Translations under genes and position numbers: made by a program
Notes under the pieces: model-generated
Database searches by the model: none
Told to the model about the DNA's origin: nothing
What the model saw: only the letters and a program-made list of their open reading frames with translations
In this document: positions 52,128-60,182 of the stretch, one piece after another
Layout: each line of letters opens with the position of its first letter
Numbering within the stretch: position 1 is the stretch's first letter
Origin: Amycolatopsis sp. NBC_01488
GTDB lineage: Bacteria; Actinomycetota; Actinomycetes; Mycobacteriales; Pseudonocardiaceae
Direction: 5' to 3'
Assembly: GCF_036227105.1 (NCBI RefSeq)
Contig: NZ_CP109434.1
Span: 7,288,501-7,352,500, forward strand
DNA: 64,000 nucleotides

Positions 52128-53378
52128 CTAGCCGGCCACCCGTTTCACCACGTCGAGCGCGGCCCCCGCACCGTCTTCCGCACCAACCGCGGCGGCCAGG
52201 ACCTCGGCCCGCCGGCGGTAGCCGGGGTCCGTCACGGCCGCGCGCAGCGCCCCGGCCAGCCGCTCGGCGGTCAGCTTCCGGAACGGCACCGGCCCCGGGC
52301 TCACGCCTTGGCGCGTCAGCAGACCGGACCAGAACGGCTGGTCGGCGAAGATCGGCACCGGCACCGCCGGCACGCCCGCCCGCAGCACCGCCCCGGTGGT
52401 GCCGTGCCCGCCGTGGCAGACGACCGCGGCCATGCGGGGGAAGAGCCAGTCGTGGGGCACGTCCCCGACGGTCAAGACGTCGTCGCCGGACGCGGTCAGC
52501 CCGCTCCAGCCCGCACTGACGATCCCGCGCAGCCCGGCTTGCCGCAGCGCCGCCATCACCAGCGCGCTGACCTTCTCCGGCTCGTCGAGTTCCATGCTGC
52601 CGAACCCGACGTACACCGGCGGCGACCCGGCGGCGAGGAAATCGGTCAGCTCCGCCGGCGGGGTCCAGCCCGGATCGCGCCACGGCCACAGGTAGCCGGT
52701 GACTTCCAGGCCAGGGCGCCAGTCCGCGGGCCGGCGCAGCAACTGCGGGCTGGTCGGATGCAGCACCGGCCACCGCTGCCGGTCCTGCCGGCGGAACATC
52801 GCGTCCACCCTCGGCACCGGCTCGCCGAGCAGGCGCGAGAGATCCCGGGTCACCCCGGCGAACGACAGCCCCCACGCCCGGTTCACCGCGACGGCGCTCA
52901 TCCGGTTGCCCCAGCGGCCCAGCGAGCCCAGCCCGGACATCGACTGGTGGATGAACTCCCCGGTCGGGGCCAGCGGCTGCAGGTACACCCCTGCGCTGGC
53001 GATGCCCAGCGACTCGGCGATCGCGTACGCGCACGCGGCCTCCGGGGAGACCAGCATCAGATCGGCGCCCTCGCGCGCGGCGTCGAGCACGCCTTCATTG
53101 ATCCGGCGCAGTTTCTCGGTGAACAGGCGGATCACGTGCACCATGCCGAGCGGCCCGGAACCGGCGCGCAGCCAGTGCCGGCCCTCCGCCGAGCGGCCCG
53201 TCTCCCGTGGATCGCCGGGCACCGGGCGGAACCCGAGGCCCGCCTGGGCCACCACGTCCGCGAACCGTTCGTGCGTCGCGACCGTCACCTCGTGGCCGTC
53301 CGCCACGAGGCGGGCGCCGAGACCGGTGTGCGGCAGGACTTCCCCGGGTGAGCCGGTGACCGCGATCAGGACACGCAT
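52128..53378 (-). CDS. GT-B glycosyltransferase of the macrolide/sterol/glycopeptide type (GT1)
   Basis: This 416-residue protein has the GT1 fold. The N-terminal acceptor half begins MRVLIAVTGSPGEVLPHTGLG. The C-terminal nucleotide-sugar half carries VYVGFGSM and the signature HGGHGTTGAVLRAGVP (histidine about residue 322) ending in ADQPFW. DQ at the sugar-contact position with PFW is common in enzymes using UDP-glucose-like donors. No deoxysugar genes are present in the window, so a common hexose donor is more likely than a deoxysugar. The start at 53378 lies inside the end of the upstream monooxygenase gene (13-bp overlap), so the two are translationally coupled. Likely target: a hydroxyl on the polyketide or its resorcinol ring. 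The acceptor is inference. Confidence 0.85.
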   Translation of the reverse strand: MRVLIAVTGSPGEVLPHTGLGARLVADGHEVTVATHERFADVVAQAGLGFRPVPGDPRETGRSAEGRHWLRAGSGPLGMVHVIRLFTEKLRRINEGVLDAAREGADLMLVSPEAACAYAIAESLGIASAGVYLQPLAPTGEFIHQSMSGLGSLGRWGNRMSAVAVNRAWGLSFAGVTRDLSRLLGEPVPRVDAMFRRQDRQRWPVLHPTSPQLLRRPADWRPGLEVTGYLWPWRDPGWTPPAELTDFLAAGSPPVYVGFGSMELDEPEKVSALVMAALRQAGLRGIVSAGWSGLTASGDDVLTVGDVPHDWLFPRMAAVVCHGGHGTTGAVLRAGVPAVPVPIFADQPFWSGLLTRQGVSPGPVPFRKLTAERLAGALRAAVTDPGYRRRAEVLAAAVGAEDGAGAALDVVKRVAG

Positions 53379-54946
53379 GCGGGCTCCCCGAACCAGTGCC
53401 GCAGTGCACCGACCAGACTGTCCACAGCGGACGATTCAGGCGAGTCCGCCAGCCAGCACACGTGGCCGTCCGGGCGGACCAGCGCGGCCGCGAAGTCCTG
53501 CGGTACGACCGGCCGGATCACCCGGTGGGCGACCCGGTCCCGCCACGGCTCGGCCGCCGAGCCCAACGCGGGCACGGAACCGAAGTCGATCAGCAGCCCT
53601 TCGCCTCGTTCGGTGAGCCGCGCGACGCGGCCCGGGCCGTCCGCGCCGGTCACGTCCAGATCCGGCATCCGGCGACCGAGCAACGGATGCGCGGCCTCGT
53701 CCGCCGCATGCCGCACCCCGAGCCCCGCGATTTCCTCGGCCAGCGTGCGATTCGCCTCGGGCACGGCGGCCAGCCCGACCAGGACGTCGCGCAACGCGAT
53801 CAGGTCCTCCTGCATCGGCTGCAGTTCCGCGGGCCCGGCGGCCAGGATGCCCTGGGCCATCAGCAGGCCTTGGGCGCGGGTACCGGCCAGCACCCGCGCG
53901 CCGACCGGGTGCCGCTCGGCGTGATAGCTGTCGAGCAGGTGATCCGGTGCCGTCCCGGCCACCGCCGCGGCCAGCTTCCAGCCCAGGTTGAACGCGTCCT
54001 GCAGGCCCAGGTTCAGGCCCTGCCCGCCGACCGGGATGTGCACGTGCGCGGCGTCACCGGCGAGAAAGAGCGACCCCCGCCGGTAGTGCGCCGCCTGCCG
54101 GACCGAATCGGTGAACCTGCTGCCGCGCAGGAATTCCTTGAACACGACGTCGGTGCCGAAGGAGTCGTCGAGCGCCGCACGCACCTCCTCCTCGGTAACC
54201 GGTGCGTCCAGGCCGATCGAGAACTGGGGCAGCCCCATGAACACGATTTGGTAGAGCCCGTCGGAGACCGGGTTCACCGCGGTGAACCCGCCGCCCGGAC
54301 GCGGGCGCATCGCGCTGGCCACCAGGTCCGACATCGCGTCGTCGGCCGCGATGTCGGACAGGTCGCGCGGCAGGCCGGGCGGCCCCTCCAGCAGGATCAC
54401 GTCCGCGGTGGCGGCCGGGATCATGCCGGTGCGGCCGGGGAACTCGAACCCGCCGAGCCGGCGGACAGCACTGTGCGCCCCGTCGCAGCCGACCAGGTAG
54501 CGGCCGCGCACCCGGCGTTCCCCGTCCGGTGTCGCGAACGTCGCGGTGACACCGTCCCCTTCGGACTCGAGTGCGGTCAGCTCCCAGCCGCGCCGCACGT
54601 CGTCACGGAGCCGGTCTTCGAGCACGGCCTCGACCTCGGTCTGCGAAATCGCGACTTGGTAGGGATGACGGGTCTCGCACCGCCGGTAGTCGAGGGTGAC
54701 CGGGATACCGCCGAAGTGCCCACCGTGGATCCGGCCCGCCCTGGCCAGCAGCGGTTCGAGGAGGCCACGCGCGTCGAGCACCTCGGCCGAGCGCGGCTGG
54801 AGGTTCAGCGCCCGCGTCTGCGGGCTCCGCGCGGCGAGGCGGTCGGCGACCACCGGCCGGAGCCCGGCGAGGCCGAGTTCGGCGGCAAGCAACAGCCCGG
54901 TCGGCCCCGCCCCGACCACGATCACGTCGGCGTTCTCGATGTCCAT
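53366..54946 (-). CDS. Class A FAD-dependent aromatic hydroxylase (phenol hydroxylase/PgaE-Rox group)
   Basis: This 526-residue flavin monooxygenase has GAGPTG in the N-terminal Rossmann motif (about residues 10-16), the DG motif in LVGCDGAHSAVRRL (about 155) and the GD motif in LFLAGDAAHVHIPVGGQGLN (about 290). A C-terminal thioredoxin-like region (GEGLLIDFG to the end) is typical for the group that hydroxylates phenols and polyketide rings. The start at 54946 (MDIENADV) is chosen because GGGGAGA precedes it and it begins the Rossmann strand; the upstream in-frame ATG at 55003 adds 19 unlikely residues. It is the second gene of the PKS operon and overlaps the glycosyltransferase start. It may hydroxylate the 3,5-dihydroxyphenyl ring or cleave a ring by Baeyer-Villiger chemistry. 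Confidence 0.85.
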   Translation of the reverse strand: MDIENADVIVVGAGPTGLLLAAELGLAGLRPVVADRLAARSPQTRALNLQPRSAEVLDARGLLEPLLARAGRIHGGHFGGIPVTLDYRRCETRHPYQVAISQTEVEAVLEDRLRDDVRRGWELTALESEGDGVTATFATPDGERRVRGRYLVGCDGAHSAVRRLGGFEFPGRTGMIPAATADVILLEGPPGLPRDLSDIAADDAMSDLVASAMRPRPGGGFTAVNPVSDGLYQIVFMGLPQFSIGLDAPVTEEEVRAALDDSFGTDVVFKEFLRGSRFTDSVRQAAHYRRGSLFLAGDAAHVHIPVGGQGLNLGLQDAFNLGWKLAAAVAGTAPDHLLDSYHAERHPVGARVLAGTRAQGLLMAQGILAAGPAELQPMQEDLIALRDVLVGLAAVPEANRTLAEEIAGLGVRHAADEAAHPLLGRRMPDLDVTGADGPGRVARLTERGEGLLIDFGSVPALGSAAEPWRDRVAHRVIRPVVPQDFAAALVRPDGHVCWLADSPESSAVDSLVGALRHWFGEPACVS

Positions 54947-54983
54947 TCGGTCTCCCCAAATCGATGTACGGGCAAGGTGGCGA

Positions 54984-56135
54984 TCAGGCCGCGGCGCGGG
55001 CACGCGGCGCCGGCTCGGCCAGGTAGTTGCTGAACCGCCGGAGCAGCCCGGCGAACACGTTCGTCATCAAGCGGTCGCCAGCGAGGCCGATCACGCGCGG
55101 CGGCAGGACGTCATACGGCGCTTTCAATGACGACAAGGCGGACGCGAGCTTCGCCGGGCGATACCGTGCCCGCTCGTAGCCGCGCAGCAGCGACGCCGGA
55201 TCCCCACCCGGCCACGGCCGGGCCAGCTGCCGGGCCAGCATCCAGGCGTCCTCCAGCGTCTGGTTGGCACCCTGCGCGAGGGTCGCGGGCAAGGCGTGGA
55301 CCGCGTCCCCGGCCAGGGTGACCCGACCGTGTCCCCAGCCGCGCGGAACCCGATGGCGGACGTAGGGATAGAAGCCGAGTTCCGTTTCGTCCAGTGCGTC
55401 CAGCAGGGCGGGCACCGGCGCGGGCAGGTGCCCGAACCGCGCCTGCAGATCCACAATGGACACTTCGGTCCCCGGGGACCAGGGCAGCTCGAACAGGCAG
55501 TGCAGCTTCCCGTCCCCGCAGGGCAGCAGCGCGCACATACCGGCGGAGCCGATGTAGGCCCGGGTCCGGTGGTCGCCGAGGAGGTCGTCCGGTGCGTCGC
55601 AGAGCCCTTGCCAGCTCGCGATCCCGGTGGGTTTCGCCGGGCCGTCGGCAAACAGATGCCGGCGCACGACCGAGTTGTGCCCGTCCGTGCCGATCAGCAC
55701 GTCCCCGGCGATTTCGGTGCCGTCGGCCAGGAGGGCGGCGACCCCGGAAGCGTCCTCGCGCACGCCGACGCAGTTCGCGGCGAACCGCACACTGGGGGAC
55801 GTCTCCCCCTCGAGCAGCCGGGTCAGCAGGCTGCCCCGCCGCACCACCAGTGTCGGCGAGCCGAACCGGGCGGTGAGGTCGGCGACCCGCATGCTGTAGA
55901 GCAGCTGTCCGCGGTCGGTGAAGGTGTCGAGCATGTTCACCGTGCGGCCGAGGCCGCCGAGCCCGACCCCCAGATCGCGCAGGATCCCGGTGCCGTTGCT
56001 CCACAAGGTCACCGTGGCGCCGGCAGTCCGCAACGCGGGTGCCTGTTCGCAGACGACGACTTCGTGGCCGGCCGAGCACAGCCCGCGAGCGAGGGCGAGG
56101 CCACCGACTCCGGCACCGACGACGACCGCTTTCAT
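54984..56135 (-). CDS. FAD-dependent monooxygenase (salicylate hydroxylase/zeaxanthin epoxidase-like)
   Basis: This 383-residue class A flavin monooxygenase has GAGVGGLALARGL at the N-terminus, the DG motif in LIGTDGHNSVVRRHL and the GD motif in VTLAGDAVHALPATLAQGANQTLEDA. It lacks the C-terminal thioredoxin-like extension of the neighbouring hydroxylase, so the two are different subfamilies rather than duplicates. The start at 56135 (MKAVVVG) is preceded by GGAGCGGA; the frame is open further upstream to 56402, but that would run through the promoter region. It is the first gene of the long leftward operon, 37 bp ahead of the next. Proposed role: hydroxylation or oxidation of the aromatic starter or of the released product. 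The substrate is not predictable from sequence. Confidence 0.83.
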   Translation of the reverse strand: MKAVVVGAGVGGLALARGLCSAGHEVVVCEQAPALRTAGATVTLWSNGTGILRDLGVGLGGLGRTVNMLDTFTDRGQLLYSMRVADLTARFGSPTLVVRRGSLLTRLLEGETSPSVRFAANCVGVREDASGVAALLADGTEIAGDVLIGTDGHNSVVRRHLFADGPAKPTGIASWQGLCDAPDDLLGDHRTRAYIGSAGMCALLPCGDGKLHCLFELPWSPGTEVSIVDLQARFGHLPAPVPALLDALDETELGFYPYVRHRVPRGWGHGRVTLAGDAVHALPATLAQGANQTLEDAWMLARQLARPWPGGDPASLLRGYERARYRPAKLASALSSLKAPYDVLPPRVIGLAGDRLMTNVFAGLLRRFSNYLAEPAPRARAAA

Positions 56136-56383
56136 TCCGCTCCGGCGAACGGCGCGACGCAGGAGAAAAAGCTCATGTGAAGCCCCCAGGAACCGACGGG
56201 ACGGTGAGCGGCGCGACAGGTTGCGGCACCGGACGAGCCCGATGTTGTCCCCCCAAGGTAACAACTCCCCGGCCCACCCGCAATGGAACCGGGCGAATCC
56301 GGGACTTGCGAGGGACGGCCGCCCGGTGGGCATACTGGGAAGGACCAGTGTCCGGCCAGAAATCGTTCGCCCGGGGGAATCAC
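56136..56383. promoter_or_regulatory. Divergent promoter region between the PKS operon and dpgA
   Basis: This 248-bp spacer is the only large gap ahead of both the seven-gene leftward operon and rightward dpgA, so it should control precursor supply and PKS together. For dpgA a candidate promoter is TTGCGA (56306-56311), a long 19-bp spacer, and CATACT (56331-56336), giving a leader of about 40 nt and GGGGGAA just before the ATG. An inverted repeat lies at 56244-56265. No leftward promoter was clear. Confidence 0.5.
56244..56265. promoter_or_regulatory. Candidate operator: GTTGT-N12-ACAAC inverted repeat
   Basis: Five-base arms GTTGT (56244-56248) and ACAAC (56261-56265) are separated by 12 bp, and the centre contains a C-run and AAGG. 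The centre-to-centre distance is about 1.5 helical turns, compatible with a dimeric regulator. It lies roughly midway between the two divergent genes. The short arms keep confidence low. Confidence 0.3.
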
Positions 56384-57457
56384 ATGACCACGAGATCGTC
56401 ACGGACTATGCCGCCCGCACGCCTGCTCGGCGTCGGAACGGCAACCCCGCCGACGGCCTATTCGCAACTGGATTTGCTGGGCGCGTATGACATCCGCGAC
56501 CCGCGGATCCGTTCGGTTTTCCTCAACGGCGGCATCGAACGCAGGTACCTCACCCTCCCGCCGATCGGCCCGGACGGCACGCGCCACAGAGAATCCCAAG
56601 GTGAGCTTCTCGAAAAAAATCGAAACACCGGTATCGAAATGGGCGTTCGAGCCGTGGAGGAATGCCTGAAGAAACTCGGCGCCGACGTCTCGGACGTCGG
56701 CCACCTCTGCTGCGTTTCCTCGACCGGCTTCCTCACTCCCGGCTTCAGCGCGCTGGTACTCGACAGGATCGGGCTCGGGTATGGCACCGCCCGGCTCGAC
56801 GTCGTCGGCATGGGCTGCAACGCCGGCCTCAACGCTCTCGGCGCGACCACCGGCTGGGCTCGTTCCAACCCCGGTGAGCTGGGCATTCTTGCCTGCATCG
56901 AAGCATGCTCGGCCGCTTACGTCTTCGACGGCACGATGCGGACGTCGGTGGTCAACAGCCTTTTCGGCGATGGCGCGGCGGCGCTCGCGGTGTGCGCGAA
57001 CGAGGACAGCCGGCTAGGCCCGCAGGTGCTCCGGTTCGCCAGCCGGATCATTCCGGAAGCCATCGGCGCGATGCGCTACGACTGGGACGAAGAGCAGGGC
57101 AAGTTCAGTTTCTTCCTCGACCGGGAAGTGCCGTACGAAGTCGGCGCGAATGCCGAAGAGGTCGTCGACCGCCTACTGTCCGGAACCGGGATACGACGCA
57201 GTGAAATAGCCCAGTGGGTGGTGCACTCAGGCGGCCGCAAGGTCATCGATTCGGTCATGGTCAACCTCGGACTCACCCGGCACGACCTGCGCCACACGAA
57301 GAGCGTTCTCCGCGATTACGGGAACCTCTCCAGCGGCAGCTTCCTGTTTTCCTACGAGCGACTGCTGGCCGAAGGCAGAGCGAATCCTGGAGAGTACTGG
57401 GTGCTCATGACAATGGGTCCCGGCTCGACCATTGAAACGGCACTGATCCAGTGGTGA
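56384..57457 (+). CDS. dpgA: DpgA-type type III polyketide synthase (3,5-dihydroxyphenylacetyl-CoA synthase)
   Basis: This 357-residue chalcone-synthase-fold enzyme has the nucleophile in VGMGCNAGLNALG, the histidine in WVVHSGGRKVID and the GNLSSGS segment holding the catalytic asparagine. DpgA condenses four malonyl-CoA units and, with DpgB and DpgD, gives 3,5-dihydroxyphenylacetyl-CoA. Sequence features such as RYLTLPPIGPDGTRHRE and the CIEACSAAYVFDGT stretch match DpgA rather than plant-type or alkylresorcinol synthases. The start at 56384 (MTTRSSRT) has GGGGGAA 8-10 bases upstream. It faces away from the PKS operon and converges on dpgC, with only 9 bp between stops. It should supply the aromatic starter for the loading module, since no glycopeptide NRPS is present. 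Confidence 0.9.
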   Translation: MTTRSSRTMPPARLLGVGTATPPTAYSQLDLLGAYDIRDPRIRSVFLNGGIERRYLTLPPIGPDGTRHRESQGELLEKNRNTGIEMGVRAVEECLKKLGADVSDVGHLCCVSSTGFLTPGFSALVLDRIGLGYGTARLDVVGMGCNAGLNALGATTGWARSNPGELGILACIEACSAAYVFDGTMRTSVVNSLFGDGAAALAVCANEDSRLGPQVLRFASRIIPEAIGAMRYDWDEEQGKFSFFLDREVPYEVGANAEEVVDRLLSGTGIRRSEIAQWVVHSGGRKVIDSVMVNLGLTRHDLRHTKSVLRDYGNLSSGSFLFSYERLLAEGRANPGEYWVLMTMGPGSTIETALIQW

Positions 57458-57466
57458 ATGCAGCAG

Positions 57467-58669
57467 TCATCCGCGCTTCGATTTTTTGGCGAAGCCCGTG
57501 ACTTTGCCGAGCACGTCCGGAGCATTCATCCGCAGCGCCTGCTGGTAGGCGAATTCCGCGAGGTAGCCGCGAAATTCCTCGACCGGTTCTTCGGCGAGCG
57601 CGAGCATCTGCCGGTTTGCGAGCACGGCGGGGCCCACCAGCCGGGTGACCGCCGCGTCAATGGCTTCGTCCATCCGGGCGGGGTCGACCACCTCGTCGCA
57701 CAGCAGCCGGGCCTCGGGATCACGGGCCTCGATCCGGCGTCCGCCGAGGATGATCTGCCGGGCCAGCCGCGGACCGGTGAACCGGCTCAACCGCAGGTTC
57801 GCCACGCCGGGCACGATGCCCTCCTGCGCCGCCGGCAGGCTCAGGTAGGCGTCCGAAGCGAGCAGCACGTGGTCGCAGACCAGCAGCAGCTGCATGCCGC
57901 CGCCGATCGCGAACCCCTCGACCGCGGCGATCCAGGGCTTCGCCGCGCCGTTGCCGTGCATCAGCTTGCGCAGGCAGCCGAATTCCCGGCCCAGGAGGAA
58001 GTCCGGGTAGGAGATGCGCCCGGCGGCCAGGTGCTTGAGGTCGATCCCGGCGCTGAACACGCGCCTTCCCGCATAGCGCGGATGGGTCATCACGCAACCG
58101 CGCAGCACGCCGACCCGGCTGGCGGGGTCCAGCAGCACCAGGTCGACCGCGGTCTCCAGGTCAGCGACCAGCCCGTTGTCCTCGGCGTTGAGGTGATCCG
58201 GCCGCCGGAGGGTCACCTCCGCGGCTGGCCCACGGCGTCGCACCGTCACGGATTCCAGGTCCACAGCGCCGGTTTCGCGGTATCCGGGCAGCAGCTTCCC
58301 GGCCCGCACGGTCGGCCGGGCCATCGACTCGATCAGATGCCGGCCCGCGCGGGGTGCCGAAAGCACCGCGCGGAAGAAGATCGCCTGGTCGATTTCCAGC
58401 CCCCGCCGGGATCCCGGCGGCACCGCTTCCTCCGCGGCCAGCTCGTCCTCGGTCGGCACCAGGCCCGGAAACACCCTGGCCGCGGCCGAAACCAGCTCGC
58501 CGATGCGCAGCCACCGGCGGAAGCCCGCGGTCAACCGCTCGTAGACCGCCTCAGCATGAACCGCGAGAAAGTCTTCCCGTGCCCTGCGCACCTCGTCGAC
58601 ACCGGCACCTTGCCGGACGTACTCGGCCAGCGCGGCGGCGTCCACGGCCGGATCGGGCCGCGCCGTCAT
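57467..58669 (-). CDS. dpgC: DpgC-type cofactor-independent dioxygenase
   Basis: This 400-residue crotonase-superfamily protein has a long helical N-terminal domain (about residues 1-190) before the crotonase core, which is the DpgC layout. The core has VFSAGIDLKHLAAG and EGFAIGGGMQLLLVCDHVLL (oxyanion loop) and PAAQEGIVPGVANLRL. DpgC oxidises 3,5-dihydroxyphenylacetyl-CoA with O2, without metal or flavin, to 3,5-dihydroxyphenylglyoxylate and CoA. The start at 58669 (MTARPDP) overlaps the dpgB stop as ATGA, so the two are co-translated. It is slightly shorter than the usual DpgC of about 430 residues. No aminotransferase HpgT is in the window, so dihydroxyphenylglycine itself is not the expected end product. 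Confidence 0.9.
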   Translation of the reverse strand: MTARPDPAVDAAALAEYVRQGAGVDEVRRAREDFLAVHAEAVYERLTAGFRRWLRIGELVSAAARVFPGLVPTEDELAAEEAVPPGSRRGLEIDQAIFFRAVLSAPRAGRHLIESMARPTVRAGKLLPGYRETGAVDLESVTVRRRGPAAEVTLRRPDHLNAEDNGLVADLETAVDLVLLDPASRVGVLRGCVMTHPRYAGRRVFSAGIDLKHLAAGRISYPDFLLGREFGCLRKLMHGNGAAKPWIAAVEGFAIGGGMQLLLVCDHVLLASDAYLSLPAAQEGIVPGVANLRLSRFTGPRLARQIILGGRRIEARDPEARLLCDEVVDPARMDEAIDAAVTRLVGPAVLANRQMLALAEEPVEEFRGYLAEFAYQQALRMNAPDVLGKVTGFAKKSKRG

Positions 58670-59334
58670 CCCCGCAGCCGTCGATCGCACGCGGCGAGGT
58701 GCGCACCGAGTGCCTCCTCGAACGTCTGCGACGAGGCGTCGAGCATCAGCCGTCGCCGGATCGCCAGCTCGGGCCCGCTGTAGGCGGCCAGCAGCGGCTG
58801 CAGCTCCGCGACGCGCTCGGGCACGGATTCCGCGACCTCGTCGATCAGACCCCATTCGGCGCCCCGCGGCGCCGGGATCTCGTCGCCGAAGAGGATCGGC
58901 AGGCGGCTCCCGCCCGCACTGAGCTGGTTCGCCAACCGGAAAACGACCATGCCGGGCCACAACTGCCCGCCGCGCAGCGGCGGGCGCAGCACGACGTCGG
59001 CCGCGGCGATCCGGTAGTCCGTGGCGAGGAGCGCTTCCAGCGCGGTGCCTCCACAGTCGCCGAGCGCCATCCCGATCGTGACCACCGGGGATCGCTCGAT
59101 CCGCCGCAGCGCCGACTCCCACTTGGTGATCAAATGCACGTCGAGGTCTTCTCCGCCGTCCGCACCGGCCTGCGGTGATCCCGAAGGCCGGCCGCAGCGC
59201 AGGATCACGGCGCCGCCGAGATCCTCGGCCCGGTCGTAGAACTCGTTCAACGCGGTCACCGCGGCCCAGGAGGGTTCACCGCCGACGATGTCGAACCCGG
59301 AACCCACCACATCGGTACCGAACACTTCTCGCAT
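58666..59334 (-). CDS. dpgB: DpgB-type crotonase-like partner of DpgA
   Basis: This 222-residue crotonase-family protein shows GDCGGTALEALLATDYRIA in the oxyanion region and LRPPLRGGQLWPGMVVFRLA after it. In glycopeptide pathways DpgB stimulates DpgA and helps the dehydration/aromatisation leading to 3,5-dihydroxyphenylacetyl-CoA. The start at 59334 (MREVFGTD) is preceded by GAGGAG and is the only methionine near the beginning of the conserved region. It is translationally coupled to dpgC and is the first gene of this short leftward unit. The combination with dpgA and dpgC makes the assignment firm even though the protein is diverged from canonical hydratases. Confidence 0.87.
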   Translation of the reverse strand: MREVFGTDVVGSGFDIVGGEPSWAAVTALNEFYDRAEDLGGAVILRCGRPSGSPQAGADGGEDLDVHLITKWESALRRIERSPVVTIGMALGDCGGTALEALLATDYRIAAADVVLRPPLRGGQLWPGMVVFRLANQLSAGGSRLPILFGDEIPAPRGAEWGLIDEVAESVPERVAELQPLLAAYSGPELAIRRRLMLDASSQTFEEALGAHLAACDRRLRG

Positions 59335-59433
59335 GAGTCTCCTCGGACGACGAGCGCTTTCTCCGACATGGCCCAGCCACCCGGAACCGCATTCTGTCGC
59401 CGGGTTCAGGACTCGCACAAGCGTTTCGAACTT

Positions 59434-59491
59434 CCTTGAATCACCGACCCCGGCGCCACCCGAAACGACGGATTTCCTTGAGCGCCTTGAG
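59434..59491. repeat. CCTTGA direct repeats in the dpgB promoter region
   Basis: CCTTGA occurs at 59434, 59476 and 59485, the last two 9 bp apart. The block GATTTCCTTG (59471-59480) is repeated exactly at 1481-1490 upstream of dpgD, and TTTCCG follows about 21-23 bp from its start in both. These are possible binding sites for a regulator shared by the split dpg genes. Confidence 0.35.
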
Positions 59492-59870
59492 TTTCCGGAC
59501 ACGGGAGACGGAGCGACCCCGGCATGCCGACCGTGCGGACGGAACACACCGGGTCCGGAACGCGGCGCGATCTGGGGTTGGCACCGCGCAAGCGGAAACG
59601 CATTCCGCGACAGCGGGCATCCCATCACGGTCCCCACACCCGGCGAAAGCCATTCGATTATTTTCGAAGTCGCCTGACCGGTCGCCGAACCACCGCGACG
59701 ACCTGCCCCGACGGCCTCGTCGGACCGGAACCGGCCGTGACAGCCATCACAGCAACGGCCGGCCCTTACCAGACGCAAGAGGTTCGCGGCGGTGAACTTT
59801 CCTGGCCACTCAGGACGGTATACCGGCCCAGACCGCGACGGGGCGTGGCCGCCGGGTCGCGGAGTCCGAT

Positions 59871-59904
59871 GTCGTAGGAAGCGAGGCCGGTCTCTTCCTA
59901 CGAC
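59871..59904. terminator. Perfect 11-bp inverted repeat (hairpin or operator)
   Basis: Arms GTCGTAGGAAG (59871-59881) and CTTCCTACGAC (59894-59904) are perfect complements with a 12-nt loop. It lies about 280 bp upstream of lanA and 540 bp from dpgB, in non-coding DNA. It could insulate the lanthipeptide promoter from upstream transcription or be a dimer-binding site. No U-tract follows. Confidence 0.5.
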
Positions 59905-60125
59905 TACGATGCCCCACTCGGCGAGGCAGGCAATTCCACGCCGAAGTACCTGCTCCAGCGTTCACCGTGACGCTGCTGGATCCGGCCAGGCCGACCCGCG
60001 GCCGGCAGCACCACGACGCGCCCGTGTGCTCGCCCCGGTCCCCCGGATGGCCGAGCCTTTCCAATCAATTCGAATAACCATCTTTCGATTTTTCGAAACC
60101 CGGGGCAGGTCTGCCGAGACGGCAC

Positions 60126-60131
60126 TAGATT
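60126..60131 (+). promoter_or_regulatory. Candidate -10 box (TAGATT) for the lanthipeptide operon
   Basis: TAGATT matches the TANNNT pattern of actinomycete -10 boxes and sits 51 bp before the lanA ATG. No convincing -35 is found at 17-18 bp. A TTTCGA-N4-TCGAAA inverted repeat lies just upstream at 60083-60098 in an unusually AT-rich patch, which could bind an activator. Confidence 0.35.
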
Positions 60132-60170
60132 GGCCGATGAGCAAAGGCCCATCGAGCAACATATGATCCA

Positions 60171-60176
60171 GGGAGA
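60171..60176 (+). promoter_or_regulatory. Ribosome-binding site of lanA (GGGAGA)
   Basis: GGGAGA lies 7 bases before the ATG at 60183 and fixes the start of the precursor gene, excluding the nearby ATG at 60162 that reads a different frame. Confidence 0.7.
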
Positions 60177-60182
60177 CAACAC

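Larger units (their letters stand above)
59335..60182. other. 848-bp intergenic region between dpgB and the lanthipeptide operon
   Basis: No convincing gene is seen. Open frames here are rich in Arg/Pro/Thr and lack family motifs and good ribosome sites. The region holds the divergent promoters of dpgBC (left) and the lanthipeptide operon (right), CCTTGA repeats near 59434-59491, a strong hairpin at 59871-59904, and an AT-rich patch at 60061-60131. It is the likely border between the polyketide and lanthipeptide clusters. Confidence 0.6.

Noticed and set aside
56384..57457. KAS III (FabH) or alkylresorcinol synthase
   Set aside because: The Cys-His-Asn layout is of the chalcone-synthase type, and the dpgB/dpgC neighbours point to DpgA.
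58666..59334. Ordinary fatty-acid-oxidation enoyl-CoA hydratase
   Set aside because: Length, divergence from catalytic hydratases and coupling to dpgC beside dpgA fit DpgB better.
59436..59877. Small open frames between dpgB and lanA as possible extra precursors or regulators
   Set aside because: No Cys/Ser/Thr-rich core, no leader-like sequence, no HTH motif and poor ribosome sites.
60162..60182. Alternative ATG at 60162 for lanA
   Set aside because: It reads a different frame that soon stops; the ATG at 60183 has GGGAGA at proper distance and opens the Cys-rich precursor.
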